From: Ruminococcaceae bacterium UBA7075
Lineage (GTDB): Bacteria; Bacillota; Clostridia; Oscillospirales; Acutalibacteraceae
Length of the DNA stretch: 36,104 nucleotides
Reading direction: 5' to 3'
Assembly: GCA_002493635.1 (NCBI GenBank)
Contig: DKZL01000010.1
Span: 14,940 to 51,043 of the forward strand
This document shows positions 30,594-36,104 of the stretch, piece by piece; the first letter of the stretch is position 1; each line of letters starts with the position of its first letter. The position numbers were made by a program, and so were the translations under genes. Under the pieces are notes generated by a model. It was not told the origin of the DNA. It made no database searches and saw only the letters and a program-made list of their open reading frames with translations.

Positions 30594-31745
30594 TTATACC
30601 TCTAAATACTTAAAAATATGAGCAATGACATCAACAGTCCACCCGTTACCAATGCACTTATATCTTTGCGTATTGCTGATACCCTCGGTATAATTATCAG
30701 GCAATGTTTGCAAGCGTTCAGCTTCAACAGGAGTTAATTTGCGAATAATATAATCACCGTCCGGCAGATTTATAAAATATGATTTACCATTACATTCAAC
30801 ACAGCCATTATTGACAGTATAAATTTTACATTTTAACTTAGGAGTTTCGTCTATTGATATAAGGTATAATCCGGTTTTAGCTCCTTGACCTCCGCCGTTT
30901 GCAGATAATGCTACAGACTTTCCATATGGTGAATAAATACGCTGACCTTGTCCACCATTGCCGTATTGACCTATTCTAATAGGTTCGATTATATAATTAT
31001 TGTGTATAAAACTGCCTGTCGCTGTAACAGTCGGCATTTTACTTTTAATTTTTATACCGCCTTTGTTAAAGCCGTGCGGCCGTTGATAAATAAACGGTTC
31101 AGCAACCATTGTATGCCTGTGTTTTTCTAAAGTATCTTTAAATATTGCTGCTTGACACCGGGTTGTATAGGCATAGGACTTTTCCTGCCAAGGGATACCA
31201 CTCTCAAGAATATCTTTGAGCAATATTCTTTTATCTTTCGGTTGTTGAACATTTGGAATATTAGTCCAATAACAACGCTTACGCTGTTGTGCAGAAACAA
31301 GAGCGGAGTTAATCATTATAGGCTCAACGCCTAATTGTTCAGATATAAACGCTTTAATGTCCTTATGTATGCTGTAATTATTTTCATATAAAAAATATTT
31401 ACATCCGCTTTCTTTCAAAGCTCTGACAAAGTGCATAAACAGTTGACCGCCTACACCGTCAGGAGTTATTTCTCTGCCTTTTTTAGCAATAGACCAATAT
31501 GTGCAAGGCGAGCCGCCAATCAGCAAATCAAAGCCTTTGTACTGTGTGAAGTCAGCTGTTGTTACATCTCCCATTTGTTCAATCTGCGGATAATTCTTTT
31601 GACTGACTTTAATTGCATATTTATCAATTTCATAAGCAACATATCGTTCTACAGATATTCCTGCCCTCTCAAGAGCAACCATTCCACAACTGATACCGTC
31701 AAATAAACTTAAAACTTTAAAGCCTTTACTTGTATCTATTCTCAT
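30594..31745 (-). CDS. DNA (cytosine-5-)-methyltransferase
   Basis: 383 aa. C5 MTase motifs: I LSLFDGISCGMVALERAG (about 13-29), II/III VAYEIDKYAIKVSQ with GDVTTADF, IV GGSPCTYWS with nucleophile Cys81, a motif VI variant YENNYSI (usually ENV), motif VIII around SALVSAQQRKRCYWTN, a target-recognition part with RPHGFNKGG and PTVTATGS, and the C-terminal IRKLTPVEAERLQTLPDNYT plus IGNGWTVDVIAHI (IX and X). No restriction enzyme is adjacent, so it is probably an orphan MTase protecting the element from host restriction. No good SD precedes the ATG at 31745; it is likely coupled to the gene 12 bp upstream. Confidence 0.93.
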   Translation of the reverse strand: MRIDTSKGFKVLSLFDGISCGMVALERAGISVERYVAYEIDKYAIKVSQKNYPQIEQMGDVTTADFTQYKGFDLLIGGSPCTYWSIAKKGREITPDGVGGQLFMHFVRALKESGCKYFLYENNYSIHKDIKAFISEQLGVEPIMINSALVSAQQRKRCYWTNIPNVQQPKDKRILLKDILESGIPWQEKSYAYTTRCQAAIFKDTLEKHRHTMVAEPFIYQRPHGFNKGGIKIKSKMPTVTATGSFIHNNYIIEPIRIGQYGNGGQGQRIYSPYGKSVALSANGGGQGAKTGLYLISIDETPKLKCKIYTVNNGCVECNGKSYFINLPDGDYIIRKLTPVEAERLQTLPDNYTEGISNTQRYKCIGNGWTVDVIAHIFKYLEV

Positions 31746-31757
31746 AATGATATAATA

Positions 31758-31979
31758 TTAATTATCTTCCAATAATTTTGCACCGCACAGCTCGCCAGTG
31801 CTGCAAATAACATTTTTTATATCTTCCATTAATTCAGAGTCGCTTGAAGATATATCATAAATTTTAGCTTTTGTTATATCCGGTCCAAATAAAGGTATCT
31901 GCTTATTCTTGCCTTTATTTACAAAACCATAAACATATTTTCCTGAGGATTGTATTACAATTACAGCCCTATTTTTCAT
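31758..31979 (-). CDS. Small protein of unknown function in transfer operon
   Basis: 73 aa with AGGTGG 6 nt before the ATG. It begins MKNRAVIVIQSSGKYVYGFV and looks like a small beta-rich fold followed by an acidic helix (SSSDSELMEDIKNVIC) and the end GAKLLEDN. No membrane segment and no recognised family. It lies between the topB-side gene and the methyltransferase, all leftward and closely packed. Confidence 0.6.
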   Translation of the reverse strand: MKNRAVIVIQSSGKYVYGFVNKGKNKQIPLFGPDITKAKIYDISSSDSELMEDIKNVICSTGELCGAKLLEDN

Positions 31980-32005
31980 TTTTATCCACCACCTCTAATA
32001 TGAAG

Positions 32006-32455
32006 TTATGTATTTTTACCTTTTGTAATTTGCTCAGTTTCCTGTATCTTTTCTTGAACATTACGATTCGGATTAGTATAGTTGTCAGAGATAACCTTAG
32101 CATTGTGCAATATTTGTTTCCGTGAAATATGAAAGGTTCGTTTTTCATTATTCCATTCATCACAGGCAGGCAAGAGTTTGTCCTGCCTTTCCTGTGATGT
32201 TTTTTGCAATAGATTTTCTTTTTTGGGGTTCTGAGGTTCAGAAGGAATATTGAGATTAATAACATTGCATAGAGCCAGTTTTGCAGCTTCCTTGTCGAGC
32301 TGATAATTATTTATATAAGTCTGACAAAGAAACATTTGCATATCACGAGGATAATTCTCAAGCTGTGATACTGATACATTCATAAGTTCAGCAATTTCCG
32401 GCAATAGTCTATCATAATCACTATTTTGTTCACATCTTGAAAGTTCTCGTTCCAT
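32006..32455 (-). CDS. Unknown protein carrying the shared SRKxI C-terminal motif
   Basis: 149 aa from the ATG at 32455, which has AAAGGAAAG 10 nt upstream; a longer in-frame start at 32494 lies inside topB and lacks support. The N-terminal half is helical (MERELSRCEQNSDYDRLLPE, LMNVSVSQLENYPRDMQM, KEAAKLALCNVINL). The C-terminal 40 residues carry FHISRKQILHNAKVIS at 108-123, aligned with the tails of the toxin (8692-9384) and the coiled-coil protein (18565-20175). It follows topB by 7 bp. Proteins of similar size sit after topB in related elements; the function is not known to me. Confidence 0.7.
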   Translation of the reverse strand: MERELSRCEQNSDYDRLLPEIAELMNVSVSQLENYPRDMQMFLCQTYINNYQLDKEAAKLALCNVINLNIPSEPQNPKKENLLQKTSQERQDKLLPACDEWNNEKRTFHISRKQILHNAKVISDNYTNPNRNVQEKIQETEQITKGKNT

Positions 32456-32462
32456 ATAAATT

Positions 32463-34538
32463 TTACTTTCCTTTTTTATATTTTGAATTAGCAAACACTA
32501 ATTCAGTCTTATTCTCAGAATTAAGCTTCAGAGCTGCATCAAAAGTTTTACCTGATTTTGATTTTAATCCTTTTAATGTATCTGTTTTTCCTTTTGTCAG
32601 GAGCTTTTCAGCCTGTGTCACTGTAAGATTTTTTCCACATATGTTTTTCCATACAGTGAAACCACAATTTTTGTCCTCGCAAGAGTATGATTTTGGATAT
32701 GCATATACTTTTTTACCGCAAACAGGGCAGACACCAACAACTGACCAACGCTCAAAATGCTTACTACTGTCAACAGAACTGTAAGTCTGAACAAGGTATC
32801 TGACCGTGTCTTCAATCTGCAACATAAATTCTTCTGCGCTGACAATACCTTTTTCAATGCCTTGCAACGCTGTTTCCCAGACTGCCGTCATTTTTGCAGA
32901 TTTTACATCATCGGGTACACATTCTATAAGCTTAATTCCTCTGTCTGTTGGCAGTATTTTTTTGCCGTCACGGACAATGTATTCACGGCTGACAAGATTT
33001 TCAATAATTCCTGCTCTTGTAGCAGGAGTACCAAGTCCTTTTTTCTCAACATCACTGCCTTCAACATAATCTGTATTACCCGCTGTTTCCATTGCTGACA
33101 GTAGAGTTGCATCTGTAAATTGCTTTGGCGGTGATGTAAAATGCTCTGATACCGTTGCTGTAACAGTACTAAATTTCTTATTAAGACATAGCGAAGGCAA
33201 GTATTTGTTCGGATTAAAATGACTTTCCAGTTCTTTTTTACTTTTTATTCTGACACAAGCGTCAATATACTTCCAACCAAAGTTATCTGGGTAAGTTTGG
33301 TATGCAGCAAACAGTTTGTCACTATTATCAGATTTAAGCTCCACGGTTAAAGTAGAGTACTTATAATCCTCTCCTACAGCAGCACATAATCTTACAGCCA
33401 GTAGAAATAAAATATTAAATTCCGTTTCAGGCAGAGAGGATAAATCATACTTTGTTATTTGCTCTGTAGGCAATAAAGCGTGATGGTCGGATACCATAGA
33501 ATTATTAATGCATTGATTAACATTAGAAGGCATTCGGGGAATTTTGGTATATACGCTGTAAATATGTTCAATAAGCTGATTAGCTGTATTTTCCATATCA
33601 TCAGTAATATACTGACTATCTGTGCGAGGATATGTAGCAAGCTTTTTCTCATAGAGCGACTGCAAATAATCAAGTGTTTTTTGCGCAGTATAACCGTAAA
33701 TGCTATTAGCATCACGCTGCAATGATGTTAAATCATATAATTTTGGAGGAGCAATGGATTTTCTCTTTTCAAACATATTAGTTACTGTAAAATCAGTCTT
33801 ATTAACTAATGATGCAAGTTTATTTGCTTCATACTCTGATTTAAACTCGTCTGCACTTGTAGCTGTAAATTCACCGAGGTCAATATCAACTTTGTAAAAA
33901 GGCTCTTTAATAAAGTTTTTTACCTTATTATTACGCTCAACAATCATTGCAAGCGTAGGTGTCTGTACTCTGCCAATATTGAGAGGTGTGCCGTAGCGTA
34001 TCGAAAACAGCCTTGTTGCATTCATACCAATAAGCCAGTCTGCTTTTACTCTTGATAATCCGGCAGAATAAAGAGCATCGTATTCCGAATCATCTTTCAA
34101 GTTTGCAAAAGCTTTTTTTATTGCACTTTCCTCAAGTGAAGATGTCCATAATCTTTTTACGGGCTTATTACATCCTACCTCGTTATAAACGTAGCGAAAT
34201 ATACATTCACCTTCTCGTCCGGCGTCTGTAGCACAAATAATCTGCGTAACATCCTTTCTGGACATCAGACTTTTAAGTACATTAAATTGCTGTTTTGTTG
34301 ACTTATTAATTTCAAATTTCCAATCATATGGTAAAATTGGCAGATTTTCAAATTTCCACGGTTTTTCGGCATACCGTTCATCATATGCATCCGGCATTGC
34401 AAGACCGACAAGATGACCAACACACCAAGACACAATATATTTTTCATTGGCAAAGCAGTTATTTTCTTTAGAATTTGCACCCAAAACCGTTGCGATTGTA
34501 CTCGCAACTGAGGGCTTTTCAGCAATAACTAATATCAC
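32463..34538 (-). CDS. topB: DNA topoisomerase III
   Basis: 691 aa, type IA. TOPRIM domain with VIAEKPSVASTIATVLG at the N-terminus and the acidic triad CATDAGREGE at about 102-111. Catalytic Tyr303 in ATYPRTDSQYI, with RVQTPTLAMIVER at 190-202. The C-terminus has a Cys4 zinc motif (CPVCGKKVYAYPKSYSCEDK, then CGFTVW) and a final repeat-like basic domain. TopB copies in Tn1549/Tn916-type ICEs help resolve DNA during transfer. The GTG start overlaps the stop of the DUF4366-like gene (GTGA), showing coupling. Confidence 0.96.
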   Translation of the reverse strand: MILVIAEKPSVASTIATVLGANSKENNCFANEKYIVSWCVGHLVGLAMPDAYDERYAEKPWKFENLPILPYDWKFEINKSTKQQFNVLKSLMSRKDVTQIICATDAGREGECIFRYVYNEVGCNKPVKRLWTSSLEESAIKKAFANLKDDSEYDALYSAGLSRVKADWLIGMNATRLFSIRYGTPLNIGRVQTPTLAMIVERNNKVKNFIKEPFYKVDIDLGEFTATSADEFKSEYEANKLASLVNKTDFTVTNMFEKRKSIAPPKLYDLTSLQRDANSIYGYTAQKTLDYLQSLYEKKLATYPRTDSQYITDDMENTANQLIEHIYSVYTKIPRMPSNVNQCINNSMVSDHHALLPTEQITKYDLSSLPETEFNILFLLAVRLCAAVGEDYKYSTLTVELKSDNSDKLFAAYQTYPDNFGWKYIDACVRIKSKKELESHFNPNKYLPSLCLNKKFSTVTATVSEHFTSPPKQFTDATLLSAMETAGNTDYVEGSDVEKKGLGTPATRAGIIENLVSREYIVRDGKKILPTDRGIKLIECVPDDVKSAKMTAVWETALQGIEKGIVSAEEFMLQIEDTVRYLVQTYSSVDSSKHFERWSVVGVCPVCGKKVYAYPKSYSCEDKNCGFTVWKNICGKNLTVTQAEKLLTKGKTDTLKGLKSKSGKTFDAALKLNSENKTELVFANSKYKKGK

Positions 34539-35272
34539 TCTTCAATATCGTCCTTTCTTTCATCATCCTCGTTGATTTCGTCCTCTTCTTCAAAGTCAAA
34601 ATCATCATCTTCATTTGTATTTGATGTTTCTTTCTTCTTGAATTTAAATTTATAAAGGACAAAACCAATTCCGCCTAAGATAACGATACCGACAACAAGA
34701 TAGAGATAGAATTGTGAATTACCTGATGAATTTGGTGATTGAGCTGAACCTGTTTCTTCGGTTTCTTCTGTCGCTTCTGTGTTATCCTCATTGTTATCAT
34801 AATTACCGCTTGTTTCATCATCACCAAGTAACTTGTTTATATCGTATGTATCAACTTCGTTAAGAAAATAAACATTATTTTCTGTTTTTGTTTCATCAAT
34901 AATAACATAGAATACATCATCATCTCTTGTAGTTATGGCAATAAACTGATAATAGCCGTTATCCAACAAAATTTCTTCATTAGCAACAAGTGACGAATTA
35001 CCTATTGTGTTTGTTGACCAGCTATAGTCTATTTTCTCCTTATCCGAACTCGCATCAGCATTTTCAGAATTTTCTTCAGCCGTTTTTGACTCTTCATTAG
35101 ATGATTTATCATCTGTGGTATCAGAACTGTCAGTGTTTGATGATGCACTTGATGAGCTGCTGCCATTGCTTGAAGTAGCTGCATTTACGCTAACAGAAAA
35201 TGTTAGGCATATGATGATTGCAACAAAAGCCGTAATTATTTTTTTAAACTTGATTGTTTTCAATTTTTTCAT
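34535..35272 (-). CDS. DUF4366-like (CD1107-type) membrane-anchored mobile-element protein
   Basis: 245 aa. Signal peptide to about residue 31 (IITAFVAIIICLTFSVSVNA), a Ser/Asp-rich stretch, a domain with YYQFIAITTRDDDVFYVIID and NVYFLNEVDTYDINKLL that matches DUF4366 proteins, an acidic linker, one membrane helix (FYLYLVVGIVILGGIGFVLY) and a strongly acidic cytoplasmic tail (DDDFDFEEEDEINEDDE). DUF4315-DUF4366-topB is a recurrent gene order in Tn1549/CTn-like ICEs, so it is likely a transfer component at the cell surface. GGAGGTCAGGAA precedes the ATG; the start lies within the upstream gene's 3' end (29-bp overlap). Confidence 0.88.
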   Translation of the reverse strand: MKKLKTIKFKKIITAFVAIIICLTFSVSVNAATSSNGSSSSSASSNTDSSDTTDDKSSNEESKTAEENSENADASSDKEKIDYSWSTNTIGNSSLVANEEILLDNGYYQFIAITTRDDDVFYVIIDETKTENNVYFLNEVDTYDINKLLGDDETSGNYDNNEDNTEATEETEETGSAQSPNSSGNSQFYLYLVVGIVILGGIGFVLYKFKFKKKETSNTNEDDDFDFEEEDEINEDDERKDDIEE

Positions 35273-35540
35273 TTTCCTGACCTCCTAAGTCATTAATCAA
35301 TTCAATAACATCCGCTTGAGTTAGATTGTTTTGCCGTAAAATATGGGCGAGAGCCAAGTCATTAGCAAGTGTAGGTACTGTACATTCGTTTTGCCTGACG
35401 ACATTAATTATTTCACGGTCTTCCATATCCCTTATCTGCTTTTCTAATTTATTTTTCTGAGCATTTAAGGTCTTTATTTTTTTGTTGATGATATCAAGTT
35501 TTACCTTATATGCATCGATTTTATCTTGGTTATATGCCAA
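35244..35540 (-). CDS. DUF4315-like coiled-coil protein
   Basis: 98 aa. The N-terminal 45 residues form a charged coiled coil (KVKLDIINKKIKTLNAQKNK, then LEKQIRDMEDREIINVVRQ). The REIINVVRQ block followed by LTQADVIELIND is the DUF4315 pattern. This version is a little longer than usual because of an insert (NECTVPTLANDLALAHILRQ). It is a cytoplasmic partner of the transfer apparatus by context. It lies 24 bp after the M23-like gene and overlaps the DUF4366-like start. Confidence 0.82.
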   Translation of the reverse strand: MAYNQDKIDAYKVKLDIINKKIKTLNAQKNKLEKQIRDMEDREIINVVRQNECTVPTLANDLALAHILRQNNLTQADVIELINDLGGQENEKIENNQV

Positions 35541-35564
35541 TAATAATCAACCTTTCCAAAATTT

Positions 35565-36104
35565 TTATTCATTTTCAAGATAAATAAGAAAGCGTGGGTC
35601 AACACTATGCCAATCCCAACCGAAAATACCATATTTAATATAAACACTGATATGAAGATAGTTTTTACTTGCAGAAGTATTACTGATATTATCGTAACAA
35701 TGCTTGTATGTATCTACTTTACCAATTAAGTCACCGGAATTAACAGTATTTCCAACCTGCAAGCCGAATTTAGCTGTTACATTAGTGTAAATAATCTTAG
35801 TTGAGCGATTATTGTTATCATCATACCAGTAGTTTAAATTCTCAGTAGTAATGACAGTAATTGTATGATTTTCAGAATCAATGCTATCAATTTTTCCATC
35901 AATCATAGAGTAAACATTTGTGCCGGAAGCAGCTTCAATATCAATGCCATCGTGTCCAAACAGTCCGCAATGCTTACTGTTCCACTCTTGCATATCATAA
36001 CCGTATCCGTTATAAATTTTTCCTTGATTTATAAGTGTAGAAAAATCAGTATTAAGAGGTGATGATTTGTACATCTGATGATTACCATAAGTTTCAATGT
36101 TATC
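35565..36104 (-). CDS. M23-like (LytM) peptidase domain, C-terminal part of a longer transfer protein
   Basis: The frame is open from the right edge to the stop at 35565; 10 codons precede the first ATG in view (36074), so this is probably the C-terminus of a longer secreted wall hydrolase of the transfer machine (VirB1-type role). Counting from that ATG, H41 and D45 in FGHDGIDIEAASGTNVYSMI are the first two M23 zinc ligands. The usual HxH near the end is YLHISVYI: H141 is kept but the preceding catalytic His is Tyr139, so the peptidase may be inactive or altered. It is placed before DUF4315/DUF4366/topB as in Tn1549-like operons. Confidence 0.82.
   Translation of the reverse strand, partial: DNIETYGNHQMYKSSPLNTDFSTLINQGKIYNGYGYDMQEWNSKHCGLFGHDGIDIEAASGTNVYSMIDGKIDSIDSENHTITVITTENLNYWYDDNNNRSTKIIYTNVTAKFGLQVGNTVNSGDLIGKVDTYKHCYDNISNTSASKNYLHISVYIKYGIFGWDWHSVDPRFLIYLENE

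Overview
The window is most of one side of an integrative and conjugative element (ICE) of the Tn1549/CTn type, in an AT-rich, Gram-positive, Clostridia-like host. A gut Ruminococcus/Oscillospiraceae-type background is my inference, based on AT-rich codons, strong AGGAGG-type ribosome sites, class C-like sortases and the families present. No rRNA, tRNA, CRISPR array or transposase was found. Both element ends lie outside: a large serine recombinase runs off the left edge and a peptidase-like gene of the transfer operon runs off the right edge.

Layout. (1) 1-1340: 5' part of the recombinase gene, a small sigma-70-region-4-like gene, and a probable oriT region. (2) 1339-3448: mobC, a MOBP-type relaxase, and a convergent zinc-ribbon/ribbon-helix-helix gene. 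(3) 3565-8623: a rightward operon from a consensus promoter, encoding a 27-aa DUF3789-like membrane peptide, SSB, ParA, ParB, an HTH protein and several membrane or unknown proteins. It ends at a hairpin terminator shared with the convergent toxin gene. (4) 8652-9629: a complete type III toxin-antitoxin locus (ToxN/AbiQ-like RNase plus a three-repeat antitoxin RNA with its own promoter and terminator). (5) 9658-10143: a stand-alone macrodomain protein. (6) 10279-20175: a roughly 2,740-aa polyvalent protein (P-loop NTPase, MutS-I-like, N6-methylase-like and SNF2 helicase regions) and an unusual coiled-coil protein. (7) 20175-29622: a surface module with a sortase, an LPxTG-type pilin, a 1,526-aa thioester/Cna-B adhesin, a membrane protein and a repetitive secreted protein. 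(8) 29783-36104: the leftward transfer-associated operon with a second sortase, a C5 DNA methyltransferase, two small unknowns, topoisomerase III, DUF4366-like and DUF4315-like proteins, and an M23-like peptidase.

How it fits together. MobC and the relaxase would nick oriT. TopB, SSB, the giant helicase/methylase and the methyltransferase would process and protect the DNA, and the sortases with pilin and adhesin would build a surface fibre for cell contact. ParAB and the type III toxin-antitoxin would stabilise the element. Two promoter families seem to coordinate this. A 37-38 bp element (GGTTGCG-N13-TGCGGC-KTATARGTAGA) lies upstream of the recombinase, mobC/relaxase and adhesin genes. A second AT-rich dyad (AATAATATTGT type) is embedded in the consensus promoters of the ssb operon, the zinc-ribbon gene, the antitoxin RNA and the repetitive secreted protein.

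Most notable: (a) the type III TA with compensatory changes in its RNA repeats; (b) a C-terminal motif of the form SRxxIxxNAxxIS shared by the toxin, the coiled-coil protein and a small transfer-operon protein; (c) a 113-bp segment identical between the relaxase gene and the coiled-coil protein gene 17 kb away on opposite strands; (d) the three-copy promoter element.
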